The position numbers were made by a program, and so were the translations under genes. From assembly GCA_009780025.1 (NCBI GenBank), contig WRAV01000013.1:1-49624 (forward strand): a DNA stretch of 49,624 bases. Reading direction: 5' to 3'. Positions 41,755 through 49,624 of the stretch are shown one piece after another (position 1 is the stretch's first letter; every line of letters begins with the position of its first letter). The notes below the pieces were generated by a model. It saw only the letters and a list, made by a program, of their open reading frames with translations, searched no databases and was not told the origin of the DNA. Source of the stretch: Oscillospiraceae bacterium. GTDB lineage: Bacteria; Bacillota; Clostridia; Oscillospirales; Ruminococcaceae.

Positions 41755-43362
41755 TTGGTACAGATAATTTTTGGTCTTCTTGGTGGCCTTGCAATATTCA
41801 TCTTCGGGATAAAGTCGATGAGCGATGGCCTGCAAAGCATGGCCGGAAAAAAGACCCACGCGGTTATGGGCAAGCTTACCTCCATACCTATTGTAGGGGT
41901 GCTTGTGGGATCGCTGATCACCGTCGTTACCCAGAGCTCCACCCTGGTGACGGTTATGGTGGTCGGCTTTGTAAACACTGCCATGCTAAACCTCAAGCAG
42001 GCTATATCGGTTATAATGGGTGCTAACATCGGAACTACGCTTACCGCGCAGATGGTGGCCTTTAGAATCACCGACTATTGGATTTTTCTCGCCGCGTTTG
42101 GGTTTATAGCCTTTTTCTTCTTCAAGCAAAAGACTGTTAAGAACGCAGGATTTACCGTGTTCGCTCTGGGTATGTTGCTCTTGGGCATGGCGCTTATGAG
42201 CCAGGCAATGGTGCCGCTGCGCCACGACCCTGCCTTCCAAGAGCTTATGCTCACATTCAGCGACAATCGCATACTGGCAATGCTGGTGGGCACGCTGTTC
42301 ACGGCACTTGTTCAGAGTTCCACTGCGGCCACCGGCGTTATAGTCGCCATGACAATGGAGGATCTCATTCCCTTCCAGGCGGCACTGCCACTGGTTTTGG
42401 GGACGAATATAGGCACTACTATTACGGCGGTGTTCGCGTCAATCGGCGGCTCGCTCTCGGCTAAACGGGCGGCCCTGGCTCACGTGCTGTTTAACGCATT
42501 CGGCGTGGTGCTCTTCCTCATTTTCCTATCGCCGTACGAGAGCTTGATACTGTCAATCTCCCCGGCGTACGATGTCCCCAGGCAGGTTGCCAACGCCCAC
42601 ACCATGTTCAGTGTGATAAACACTGTTGTCTTCCTGCCGTTTATAAGCCAGTTTGCCAGGCTGCTGACAAAGATGATCCCAGGGGAAGATGTGGGGGAAC
42701 AACAGGGTGCCATTTACCTGGACTGGCGGATAGTAAACATGCCGGGCGTGGCCATCAACCTGGCTCAGCAGGAGATACTGCGCATGGCGCAGTTTGCCAG
42801 AGAAAACATAAAGCTTGCTGTGGAAGGCCTGATTGAGCGGGACAGCAAAAAGTTAGAGGCAATGAAGGCTCAAGAAAATCTAGTGGACGGCCTGGAAAAA
42901 GAGATTATGCACTACCTGGCCCAAGTCTCTCAGCACAGCTTGAGCAACGATATGTCTATCCGACATACTGGGCTTCTACACGCCTGCAACGACATTGAGC
43001 GGATAAGCGACCACGCCGACAATATCGCCGGTTTCGCGCTGAGCGCCATTGAAAATGACGTGATTTTTTCCGACGCGGCAATCGAAGAGCTAACGACGAT
43101 GTACGGCATGGTAATGGAAATCTACGATACGGCCATAAGGTCAGTAAAGGATAACGACGTAACCTTGATACCCAGGATAAAAGCGCTTGAGGCGGCAATC
43201 GACCTCAAAGAAAACGAGCTGCGCGAGGCCCATATCAGGCGGATGAGGGAAGGGCGCTGCGGTGTTTCTGCCGGCGTGATATTTAGGGATATTGTGCTTA
43301 ACTTTGAGCGGATAGGCGACCACTCTAACAATATCTCCCACGTGCCTCAGGATAAACTTTAG
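41755..43362 (+). CDS. Na/Pi cotransporter family protein with PhoU-like domain
   Basis: A 535-residue NptA/YjbB-type transporter. The N-terminal half (about 1-315) holds the two inverted-repeat membrane bundles, each with a QSST motif (TQSSTLVTVMVV and VQSSTAATGVIV) that forms the substrate and sodium site, and GANIGTT/GTNIGTT signatures. The C-terminal part (about 330-535) is two PhoU-like helical repeats (e.g. HACNDIERISDHADNIAGFA and RDIVLNFERIGDHSNNI). It exports or imports phosphate with sodium. The start is TTG at 41755 behind GGAGGAG, and no ATG is better placed. Confidence 0.9.
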   Translation: MVQIIFGLLGGLAIFIFGIKSMSDGLQSMAGKKTHAVMGKLTSIPIVGVLVGSLITVVTQSSTLVTVMVVGFVNTAMLNLKQAISVIMGANIGTTLTAQMVAFRITDYWIFLAAFGFIAFFFFKQKTVKNAGFTVFALGMLLLGMALMSQAMVPLRHDPAFQELMLTFSDNRILAMLVGTLFTALVQSSTAATGVIVAMTMEDLIPFQAALPLVLGTNIGTTITAVFASIGGSLSAKRAALAHVLFNAFGVVLFLIFLSPYESLILSISPAYDVPRQVANAHTMFSVINTVVFLPFISQFARLLTKMIPGEDVGEQQGAIYLDWRIVNMPGVAINLAQQEILRMAQFARENIKLAVEGLIERDSKKLEAMKAQENLVDGLEKEIMHYLAQVSQHSLSNDMSIRHTGLLHACNDIERISDHADNIAGFALSAIENDVIFSDAAIEELTTMYGMVMEIYDTAIRSVKDNDVTLIPRIKALEAAIDLKENELREAHIRRMREGRCGVSAGVIFRDIVLNFERIGDHSNNISHVPQDKL

Positions 43363-43447
43363 ATAACGATGGTAATCGTCCCGCACAATACCGGGCGGAT
43401 TGCTATCTGCTCCTACGGGGCGTATAGTAGCAATTATTGTCAATATT

Positions 43448-43476
43448 TTGCTTTGCGGCGCAAAGTGTGCTATACT
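43448..43476 (+). promoter_or_regulatory. Promoter of the PutP-type symporter gene
   Basis: TTGCTT (43448-43453), 17 bases, TATACT (43471-43476). The palindrome CTTTGCGGCGCAAAG spans the spacer (43451-43465) and could be an operator. The ribosome site AGGAGG and start follow within 40 bases. Confidence 0.6.
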
Positions 43477-43510
43477 GACCGGAACAACGTGCGTATGAGG
43501 AGGTAATAAA

Positions 43511-45046
43511 GTGATGTCGAGTCAGGCGCTGATTTTAATTGTTTTTGTTGTGTACTTCGGCGTGATTGTTTCTGTGGCGCTGCGCTTTAGGCAGTCTAAA
43601 AACCTTTCGGACTACTTTTTGGCGGGCAGGAACTTGAACAAATGGGTAGGGGCGCTTTCCGCCCAGACTTCGGACATGTCGGGTTGGCTGCTTATGGGGC
43701 TGCCTGGAGCTATCTACGCGGCGGGTACCGGCCGAGCCTGGATTGCGGTTGGGCTGATTGCCGGCACCGTGCTCAACTGGTGTTTTGTCGCCAAAAAGTT
43801 GCGGCGCTACACTATAGTAGCGAACAACTCGGTAACACTGCCCGAGTTTTTGGAAAATCGCTTTCAAGATAAGTCGCAAGTGCTAAAGATTACGTCGGCG
43901 ATTTTCTTTGCTGTATTTTTCACCGTTTACGCGGCGTCTGGGTTTGTGGCAGGTGGCACACTGTTGCCACAAATTTTCGGCGTCAGTTACCAGACCTCTG
44001 TCGTGATTATCGCCAGCTTCGTGGTGCTCTACACCCTGATAGGCGGTCTGATGGCAATCAGCTGGACAGACTCTATCCAGGGCATGATGATGCTGTTGGC
44101 GGTATTTTTCCTCCCCATTATTGTCATCTCGCAAATGGGCGGCTGGTCGGAGGTCATGGCCGGCATACCCGGCGGATACTTCAACATGATGTCGGACGGA
44201 GCGGGCGGCACGATCGCCGCACGATCGATTATCTCCGACGTGGCCTGGGGCCTTGGGTATTTCGGTATGCCACATATTCTCATCAAGCTTATAGCTATTA
44301 AAAAGGAAAGCTACGTCTCTAGTTCTGCGGTTATAGCGATTGTCTGGGTTCTGCTGGCTCTTGGTTCCGCTGTCATGGTTGGGCTGGTTGGCACCGCGTT
44401 TGTGCCGGGCCTTGAAAACTCTGAGACAGTTTTCATCACAATGGTCAGGATGATATTCATTGACAGCGGCAACGTTGGGGCGATGCTCCTGGGTGCGCTC
44501 TTCTTGTGCGGAATGTTCGCGGCGATTAAATCTACCGCCGACTCCCAGCTGCTTGTGGGTTCTTCCGCCATTGGCGACATTTACAAAGCCGCCAAAAAGA
44601 ATGCCACCGATAAGAACCTGGTTTGGTTCAGCCGCGGCGCTGTGTTCGTAGTTGCACTGGTTGCACTCTGGATTGCCGTCGACGCTTACGACCCCGCACT
44701 TGGCGGACCCAACCGCAGCACTGGTGTTATGGTGCTTGTGGCCATGGCTTGGGCGGGTTTTGGCTCTGCCTTTGGGCCGCTTGTGCTCTGTTCACTCTTC
44801 TGGAAGCGCACCAACCGCGTGGGCGCGATAGCGGGTGTTGCTACAGGTGGACTTACAGTAATCATCTGGACGTATGTTCCGCTGGTTCAGGGCGCGACCC
44901 TTGCCGCGAGCACCAGGCTATACTCACTTGTTCCCGGGTTTTTCCTCTCACTTGCGGCGATAATTATCGTCAGTCTGCTGACAGCTGAGCCCTCAAAAGA
45001 GATACTCGCGGACTTTGAGACCGCGCAGAAGCCTCTAAACGACTAA
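43511..45046 (+). CDS. putP: Sodium/proline (solute) symporter, PutP type
   Basis: A 511-residue solute:sodium symporter with about 13 membrane segments. Characteristic PutP motifs are SDYFLAGRNLNKWVGALSAQTSDMSGWLLMGLPG near 33-66 and GMPHILIKL near 259-267. Family members take up proline with sodium; close relatives carry pantothenate or other solutes. A GTG at 43511 and an ATG at 43514 are both preceded by AGGAGG; the ATG is an alternative start. It is a single-gene unit with its own promoter and terminator. Confidence 0.85.
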   Translation: MMSSQALILIVFVVYFGVIVSVALRFRQSKNLSDYFLAGRNLNKWVGALSAQTSDMSGWLLMGLPGAIYAAGTGRAWIAVGLIAGTVLNWCFVAKKLRRYTIVANNSVTLPEFLENRFQDKSQVLKITSAIFFAVFFTVYAASGFVAGGTLLPQIFGVSYQTSVVIIASFVVLYTLIGGLMAISWTDSIQGMMMLLAVFFLPIIVISQMGGWSEVMAGIPGGYFNMMSDGAGGTIAARSIISDVAWGLGYFGMPHILIKLIAIKKESYVSSSAVIAIVWVLLALGSAVMVGLVGTAFVPGLENSETVFITMVRMIFIDSGNVGAMLLGALFLCGMFAAIKSTADSQLLVGSSAIGDIYKAAKKNATDKNLVWFSRGAVFVVALVALWIAVDAYDPALGGPNRSTGVMVLVAMAWAGFGSAFGPLVLCSLFWKRTNRVGAIAGVATGGLTVIIWTYVPLVQGATLAASTRLYSLVPGFFLSLAAIIIVSLLTAEPSKEILADFETAQKPLND

Positions 45047-45063
45047 ATGTAAGCGAGCCATAT

Positions 45064-45098
45064 TAACGGTCGAGCTGAAAAGCTCGGCCGTTATTTTG
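45064..45098 (+). terminator. Terminator after the PutP-type gene
   Basis: TAACGGTCGAGCT and AGCTCGGCCGTTA pair around GAAA and are followed by TTTT; 18 bases after the stop codon. Confidence 0.92.
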
Positions 45099-45147
45099 GT
45101 TGTAATTACTCGTTAAATAGTTAACAGCAAGGCGAAATGGGTGAATC

Positions 45148-45176
45148 TTGACAAATATTTGGGCGAATGTTATAAT
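45148..45176 (+). promoter_or_regulatory. Consensus promoter of the transhydrogenase operon
   Basis: TTGACA (45148-45153), exactly 17 bases, TATAAT (45171-45176): a perfect sigma-A promoter, giving a leader of about 105 bases. Confidence 0.85.
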
Positions 45177-45201
45177 TTTAGAGATTGAGCTTTATATTGG
45201 G

Positions 45202-45248
45202 CCTGTTCTCACACCTTACAAAAGCAGCGTGTAAGGGGCTGGGGCAGG
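45202..45248 (+). other. Hairpin in the transhydrogenase leader
   Basis: CCTTACA (45214-45220) pairs with TGTAAGG (45230-45236), with outer CCTG/CAGG possible at 45202-45205 and 45245-45248. No U-run follows. It lies between the promoter and the first gene. Confidence 0.4.
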
Positions 45249-45286
45249 TCTATTTGAGGGAAATTTAGATGAAATGAGGAGAGGCG

Positions 45287-46408
45287 ATGAGAAAGGTTTT
45301 TCTGTGCAAAGAAACTGCCAGTGGCGAGACACGAGCTGCCTTGGTGCCCTCAGATGTCAAGGCGCTGACCGGGATGGGCTGCGAGATTGTGGCAGAGAGC
45401 GGCGTTGGGCTAAAGGCTGGCTATACTGATGACGACTACGCGGCTGCGGGTGCAAAAATTGTGCAGACCCAGGGCGAAGGCTACGCTTTTGCCGACATTG
45501 TGGTGCGCGTAAACAAGCCGGACGACATAAGTGGAATACGCGAAAGCACGCTGCATATCAGCTCGTTTGACGTGTTTAATGAACCGGCGGCCATAAAACA
45601 GTTCGCGGACGCGGGCATTAAAATGGTGAGCCTGGAGATGATGCCTCGTACAACCATTGCTCAAAAAATGGACATACAGAGCTCGCAGGCCTCGCTGGCT
45701 GGCTACTATGCGGTTTTGCTGGCCGCCACTCGTCTGCCCAAAATCTTTCCGATGATGATGACGCCCTCGGGGACAATTTCGCCGGCACGCGTATTTATTA
45801 TTGGCGTGGGCGTCGCCGGGCTGCAGGCTATAGCCACAGCAAAGCGGCTTGGCACCAGGGTCGAGGCTTTTGACACCCGCCCGGTCGTTGAAGAGCAAGT
45901 AAAGAGCTTGGGCGCCAAGTTCGTAAAAATCGACCTGGGTGAGACCGGCCAGACCGATCAGGGCTATGCGCAGGAGCTTACACCCGAGCAAGTTGAGCTT
46001 CAGCGCAAGGGCCAGGCTAAAGTCTGCTCGCAGTCGGACGTGGTCATCACCACAGCAAAAGTCTTCGGACGCAAAGCTCCCATACTGTTGACCAAAGACA
46101 TGGTCTCGCAGATGAAGCCCGGATCGATAATCATAGACATGGCTGTAAGCACTGGCGGCAACGTCGAGGGCTCCGACCCCGAAAAGGACGTCGTGCTCGA
46201 GAACGGCGTTACTATCATCGGCGGCGACAGGCTGGAGCGCTTTGTGCCCAAGGACGCTTCAAACATGTTCTCCGGCAACATAACCGCTTTTCTCACCCAT
46301 TTTTGGGACACCGAGAACAAGGTGATGAAGTGGGATGAGTCGGATGAAATAATAAAGGGCTGCCTCATAACTTCGGGCGGCAAGGTAGTACACGAGCGCT
46401 TCCAGTAG
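45287..46408 (+). CDS. pntAA: NAD(P) transhydrogenase subunit alpha part 1 (NAD-binding)
   Basis: A 373-residue cytosolic NAD(H)-binding domain I of the proton-translocating transhydrogenase. The Rossmann motif is GVGVAGLQAIATAKRLG near 167-183, and RLERFVPKDAS is close to the C-terminal contact region. The enzyme transfers hydride between NADH and NADP driven by the proton gradient. Alpha is split into two genes here (domain I and membrane domain IIA), as in several bacteria such as Rhodospirillum. The start follows GGAGAGG. Confidence 0.93.
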   Translation: MRKVFLCKETASGETRAALVPSDVKALTGMGCEIVAESGVGLKAGYTDDDYAAAGAKIVQTQGEGYAFADIVVRVNKPDDISGIRESTLHISSFDVFNEPAAIKQFADAGIKMVSLEMMPRTTIAQKMDIQSSQASLAGYYAVLLAATRLPKIFPMMMTPSGTISPARVFIIGVGVAGLQAIATAKRLGTRVEAFDTRPVVEEQVKSLGAKFVKIDLGETGQTDQGYAQELTPEQVELQRKGQAKVCSQSDVVITTAKVFGRKAPILLTKDMVSQMKPGSIIIDMAVSTGGNVEGSDPEKDVVLENGVTIIGGDRLERFVPKDASNMFSGNITAFLTHFWDTENKVMKWDESDEIIKGCLITSGGKVVHERFQ

Positions 46409-46427
46409 GAGGAGAAAGGAGAACGCA

Positions 46428-46718
46428 ATGGATTCCGTATTGCTTTTATTTATTTTCGTCATCGCGGCCTTTCTGGGCAAGGAGCTTATATCCAAGGTGC
46501 CCTCTCAGCTGCACACGCCGCTGATGTCCGCGACCAATGCCATTTCTGGCATAACCGTAGTGGGCGCGGTTGTTACCGCTGCCATATTTGCGCCTGGTAC
46601 GTTGGGCATGATACTTTCTTTAATTGCCATTGTACTCGCCACCATAAATATGGTAGGTGGTTACATGGTAACCTCGCGTATGCTGGAGATGTTCCGCAAA
46701 AAGGGGGATAAAGATTAA
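46428..46718 (+). CDS. pntAB: NAD(P) transhydrogenase subunit alpha part 2 (membrane)
   Basis: A 96-residue, three-segment membrane protein corresponding to domain IIA of the alpha subunit. LHTPLMSATNAISGITVVGA is the conserved family segment. It starts after AGGAGAAAGGAG and overlaps the beta gene (TAATG). Confidence 0.92.
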   Translation: MDSVLLLFIFVIAAFLGKELISKVPSQLHTPLMSATNAISGITVVGAVVTAAIFAPGTLGMILSLIAIVLATINMVGGYMVTSRMLEMFRKKGDKD

Positions 46719-48151
46719 TGGCTATCAACCTTGCGTACATTGCAGCTTGTCTGCTCTTTATTCTCGGCATAAAAAAGCTCAACAAGCCGGATACCGCGCG
46801 CCAGGGGAACTTTCTTTCCTCTCTGGGTGCGTTGGTCGGTGTTGTAGCAATCTTCTTTGAAAATGAGGTTGTGCAGTCCTGGAACAACGCCCACAGCTGG
46901 CTGCATAACGGTATTCTGTGGGTAGTTGTAGCTATGTTGATAGGCGCTATTATAGGTGCTATCTGGTCGAAAGTAGTCAAGATGACAGGCATGCCCGAGC
47001 TTGTGGCTCTTTACAACGGATTTGGTGGGCTTGCAACCGCTTTTGTGGCTATTTCGCAGTTCATGTATTTGTATATAGTGTGGGCGGGCCGGAGCGAAGG
47101 CGGCGGCCCTATCGTGATGTTTTCTATCGGCATCACGGTTTTCATTGGCGCGATTGCCTTCACAGGTTCTATGCTGGCTTGGGGTAAACTGGCTGAGAAA
47201 GTTACCGGCAGCGCCGTAGTTTTTCCCGGCCAAAAGGCGATAAATCTAATTCTTGTGCTGGGCGCACTGGCAGCTATTGTTGTGCTTGTGTTGCCAAATG
47301 TTGACCCGGCCACCAAGACCACCGCGGTAATAGCGCTGACGGCGATTTCTCTTATTCTCGGCTTTACATTGGTACTGCCTATCGGTGGTGGAGACATGCC
47401 GGTCGTAATCTCTCTGATAAATAGCCTGACAGGACTTGCGGTGGCTATGGCCGGATTTGTTGTTTCCAACACCATGCTGATAGTTTCGGGTGCGCTGGTC
47501 GGCGCCTCGGGCATGATTCTCACACTAATAATGTGCAAAGCCATGAACCGCTCCATAGGCAATCTGCTGTTTAGCGGGTTTGGCGCGGCGGCTACTCAGT
47601 CCACCAAGGGCCCGGGAGCTGAACCCAAGGCTGTTTCTGCCGAAGACGCTTACATGGTACTTGAAGCCGCCCAGTCCGTCGTGTTTGTTCCCGGCTACGG
47701 CATGGCGGTGGCACAGGCCCAGCACGTTGTAAAAGAGCTGGCCGAAAAGCTTGAAGCTAACGGCGCAGAAGTTAACTTTGCCATCCACCCGGTTGCCGGC
47801 CGTATGCCTGGCCACATGAACGTGCTGCTGGCCGAAGCAGACATCCCATACGAGCAGCTCAAGACCATGGATGAAATAAACCCGCTGCTGCCAACCCAGG
47901 ATGTAGCCATAATAATCGGAGCCAACGACGTTGTAAACCCGGCGGCCGAGACCGACACAAGCTCGCCCATTTATGGTATGCCCATCATCAAGGCTCACGA
48001 AGTCAAGACTGTGTTTGTGCTCAAGCGCGGCAAAGGTCGCGGCTTCTCCGGCATTGAAAACGAGCTGTTTAGCATGCCGAACACCCTTATGATTTACGGT
48101 GACGCTAAGGCAACTATATCTTCGCTCTCCAAGGAGTTTAGCGGGGACTAA
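46718..48151 (+). CDS. pntB: NAD(P) transhydrogenase subunit beta
   Basis: A 477-residue protein: an N-terminal membrane part of about eight or nine segments (domain IIB, about 1-285) and a C-terminal NADP-binding domain III (about 305-477) with VPGYGMAVAQAQHV near 328-341, AIHPVAGRMPGHMNVLLAEA and GANDVVNPAAETD. All expected family motifs are visible. It completes the three-gene operon and is followed by a terminator. Confidence 0.95.
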   Translation: MAINLAYIAACLLFILGIKKLNKPDTARQGNFLSSLGALVGVVAIFFENEVVQSWNNAHSWLHNGILWVVVAMLIGAIIGAIWSKVVKMTGMPELVALYNGFGGLATAFVAISQFMYLYIVWAGRSEGGGPIVMFSIGITVFIGAIAFTGSMLAWGKLAEKVTGSAVVFPGQKAINLILVLGALAAIVVLVLPNVDPATKTTAVIALTAISLILGFTLVLPIGGGDMPVVISLINSLTGLAVAMAGFVVSNTMLIVSGALVGASGMILTLIMCKAMNRSIGNLLFSGFGAAATQSTKGPGAEPKAVSAEDAYMVLEAAQSVVFVPGYGMAVAQAQHVVKELAEKLEANGAEVNFAIHPVAGRMPGHMNVLLAEADIPYEQLKTMDEINPLLPTQDVAIIIGANDVVNPAAETDTSSPIYGMPIIKAHEVKTVFVLKRGKGRGFSGIENELFSMPNTLMIYGDAKATISSLSKEFSGD

Positions 48152-48182
48152 TTTGGTCTTTACTGGCGTTTAATTGCAAAAG

Positions 48183-48214
48183 AAGATCCCCGCTTATATG
48201 GCGGGGATCTTTGT
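48183..48214. terminator. Bidirectional terminator between pntB and the cotJC remnant
   Basis: AAGATCCCCGC (48183-48193) pairs with GCGGGGATCTT (48201-48211), with T-rich sequence on the plus side (TTTGTG) and A-rich on the other, so it can end transcripts from both directions. Confidence 0.85.
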
Positions 48215-48224
48215 GTATGGTTTA

Positions 48225-48335
48225 CTATTTGTCAGCGATTACCTGGGCGGCTTGAGCCTGATCAAAATTGGGGTTGAAGGCGTAGAAGTTTTGGCAGTCT
48301 AGGTTGTCTTGGGCTATGCGTAGGGCTTCGCAGAA
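48225..48335 (-). pseudogene. Duplicated 3' end of cotJC
   Basis: Read on the minus strand, this piece encodes about 36 residues ending FYAFNPNFDQAQAAQVIADK and a stop. It is the same as the end of the intact-looking cotJC at the right edge apart from a few residues, but homology stops upstream of RF(C)EALR near 48335, where unrelated sequence joins. It has no start codon or ribosome site in the right place and is a gene remnant. Confidence 0.75.
48241..48329. repeat. Direct repeat copy 1 (cotJC tail)
   Basis: This 89-base stretch is the same as 49416-49504 except for one base (G versus T near 48293). The copies lie in the same orientation, 1175 bases apart, and flank the gene at 48619. Confidence 0.9.
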
Positions 48336-48618
48336 GCGGTCAGTTGACAGTGAGTGGGTAATGTGATGAATAGGGGGATTTTCCTCTAAATTATTGTTCG
48401 GCCCACCCACGCGCCACGCACCACGCTCCATCGACATGAAATCGGTAGGATTGATTGTTTTTGTACGGCACGGCGCTGCTTCGCGAGGGCTGCCGGCATC
48501 GACGACGCAAACGCACCCTTGTCAAACGAGTGGCGCCATGATATTATGGACTTGCTAGCTGTTAGAAGCATTTGTGGGATAAGGATATTGAGCTGAAGTT
48601 TGCTGTAGGTGATGTCGC
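48336..48618 (+). other. Gap between the cotJC remnant and the membrane-protein gene
   Basis: About 280 bases without a convincing gene. A stretch near 48408-48452 (GCGCCACGCACCACGC, then GACATGAAATCGG) resembles 49334-49370, so some sequence besides the 89-base repeat seems shared. A frame open on the minus strand (48386-48571) has no ribosome site and was not accepted. Confidence 0.35.
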
Positions 48619-49266
48619 ATGTTCAAGAGACTTCGAAGCAAAAAAACGTATCAAGCCAAGTGGATGAAGTTTATGATGCTGGGGATGTTTATAGCAGCCA
48701 TATTTTACATTCCAATGTATTTTTTCGCAGAAAGCGAGATTCTTAGGCTCGCAATACTATTAGTATTTTTACCAGTAATCACAAATATGGTGAACAAGGT
48801 TGTTGACAAACGATTTGATATAAATCCTTCAGTTGACATTAAGATGTATGACTACATGCAAGCGCTTGACTTGGGCGTTGAAATGTCTTGGACGGCACCA
48901 GAATTTATTGTCGAGGCCAGAGAAAATTTAGCATTTGTAGAAATTGAAAATATTGGTGATGCTTTTCTCAGCAAGATTAAAATTGTTCCGAACCACAACA
49001 AGAAAAAAGGAAATGAAATATTTGATGTTCCCTTTCCCCTACCCAAGGGCGAGAAACTGTATTTCGTGTTGCCCACGTCGTATTTACAGCACGAAGAAAG
49101 CAGCCTAAGTATAATCTGCTACTCTTATGGGATAGATGACGCGAAAAGATTTTCCGCCCCTATTATCGATTTAGGTAGGTATAAGACTTTTTCAAAAATA
49201 TCTTTTTCATGTGAGCTGAAAGAGAGGAAGAAAGACAAGAGAGTGTGTGTAAGAATCGCCTTTTAG
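48619..49266 (+). CDS. AT-rich membrane protein of unknown function
   Basis: A 215-residue protein. Two membrane segments lie at about 16-35 and 40-60; the basic N-terminus (MFKRLRSKK) should be cytosolic, and the rest (about 65-215) is a beta-rich soluble domain rich in Lys and Glu. I do not recognise the family. Base composition and codon use (many AAA, AAT, ATT codons) are more AT-rich than all the neighbouring genes, and the gene sits between two copies of the cotJC 3' end, which suggests that it came in by transfer. The ribosome site is weak (GTAGGTG). Confidence 0.6.
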   Translation: MFKRLRSKKTYQAKWMKFMMLGMFIAAIFYIPMYFFAESEILRLAILLVFLPVITNMVNKVVDKRFDINPSVDIKMYDYMQALDLGVEMSWTAPEFIVEARENLAFVEIENIGDAFLSKIKIVPNHNKKKGNEIFDVPFPLPKGEKLYFVLPTSYLQHEESSLSIICYSYGIDDAKRFSAPIIDLGRYKTFSKISFSCELKERKKDKRVCVRIAF

Positions 49267-49338
49267 CAAGCGCAAAATACCCAACTTTGTTATGGAAGAG
49301 GATAACTTGCATGACAAGAAATTATTTGCAATGTGCCA

Positions 49339-49379
49339 CGCACCAACCTCACCGGCATGAAACTGGTGAGGTTGGTGCG
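49339..49379. other. Strong 15-bp hairpin downstream of the cotJC gene
   Basis: CGCACCAACCTCACC (49339-49353) is perfectly complementary to GGTGAGGTTGGTGCG (49365-49379), loop of 11 bases. Neither side has a U-run, so it is not a standard terminator, though it could still end or protect the cotJC transcript, or mark the end of the inserted segment. Confidence 0.6.
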
Positions 49380-49399
49380 TTCGTGAGACGCTGAAATGA

Positions 49400-49624
49400 C
49401 TACTTCCCCGCTGCGACCTGGGCGGCTTGAGCCTGATCAAAATTGGGGTTGAAGGCGTAGAAGTTTTTGCAGTCTAGGTTGTCTTGGGCTATGCGTAGGG
49501 CTTCACCAAACCGCTGGTAATGCACAATCTCACGCTCGCGCAGAAAACGTATCGCGTCTTTGACGTCGGGGTCGTCTGCCAGCCGCAGAATATTGTCGTA
49601 TGTAGTGCGGGCCTTTTGCTCTGC
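49400..49624 (-). CDS. cotJC: Spore coat protein CotJC (manganese-catalase family), C-terminal part
   Basis: The 74 visible residues run off the right edge and end at a TAG at 49400-49402. REREIVHYQRFGEALRIAQDNL followed by FYAFNPNFD is the pattern of the CotJC C-terminus, a manganese-catalase-like protein of the spore coat; the Glu and His of EREIVHYQ are in the ferritin-like metal-site region. Only the last third of the protein is present, so the active site cannot be checked. It is the main evidence in the window for a spore-forming host. Confidence 0.8.
   Translation of the reverse strand, partial: AEQKARTTYDNILRLADDPDVKDAIRFLREREIVHYQRFGEALRIAQDNLDCKNFYAFNPNFDQAQAAQVAAGK
49416..49504. 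repeat. Direct repeat copy 2 (cotJC tail, within the gene)
   Basis: Counterpart of 48241-48329, with one base difference. It forms part of the coding end of cotJC, so this copy is the presumed original. Confidence 0.9.

Noticed and set aside
48386-48571. Minus-strand frame of 61 codons
   Set aside because: No ribosome site or recognisable sequence; lies in the mixed gap between the repeat and the membrane-protein gene.
49339-49379. Ordinary intrinsic terminator
   Set aside because: The stem is perfect but no T-run follows on either strand, so it is listed only as a hairpin.

Overview
The window looks like chromosome from an anaerobic, endospore-forming member of the Firmicutes, most likely Clostridia. 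The clues are a cotJC-type spore-coat gene cut by the right edge, a PerR/AhpC/AhpF peroxide module, strong AGGAGG ribosome sites, TTGACA-17-TATAAT promoters, GTG/TTG starts and many intrinsic terminators. No rRNA, tRNA, CRISPR array or transposase was recognised.

Layout. 1-7.1 kb (all minus strand): a truncated secreted Glu/Pro-rich protein, a zinc importer operon znuA-znuC-znuB with a terminal lipoprotein, and perR-ahpC-ahpF. 7.3-8.7 kb: a secreted protein and a small protein, both of unknown function. 9-11.9 kb: a two-gene polysaccharide cassette (UDP-N-acetylhexosamine dehydrogenase plus hyaluronan-synthase-like processive glycosyltransferase) behind an attenuator-like leader.

12.3-41.5 kb is the core of the window: a long, almost entirely plus-strand catabolic region. 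It holds a transaldolase-family enzyme, an AraC regulator behind a structured leader, a three-subunit molybdenum hydroxylase, an SMP-30-type lactonase, an HPr-kinase-like P-loop protein, a zinc polyol/alcohol dehydrogenase, a Tm-1-like (UPF0261) protein, a complete branched-chain-amino-acid-type ABC importer, a split transketolase, a cupin, a PHP phosphoesterase, a THEP1-like NTPase, a FecCD-type importer (possibly molybdate/tungstate), the Mo-hydroxylase maturation set mocA, yqeC, yqeB, xdhC, a PEP-hydrolase-type TIM barrel (the partner half of Tm-1), a GH4 6-phosphoglycosidase and an MsmX-type ATPase. Read together this suggests uptake of a small polar carbon source, oxidation by a molybdenum (possibly labile-selenium) hydroxylase and a zinc dehydrogenase, lactone opening, perhaps phosphorylation by the HprK-like protein, and entry into the pentose-phosphate pool through transketolase/transaldolase. 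The substrate cannot be named from sequence, and this combination is the best candidate for an undescribed system here.

41.7-48.2 kb: housekeeping transport and redox genes (Na/Pi cotransporter, PutP-type symporter, three-gene proton-translocating transhydrogenase). 48.2-49.6 kb: an AT-rich membrane-protein gene lies between two nearly identical 89-bp copies of the cotJC 3' end, which looks like a small inserted element with att-like repeats.
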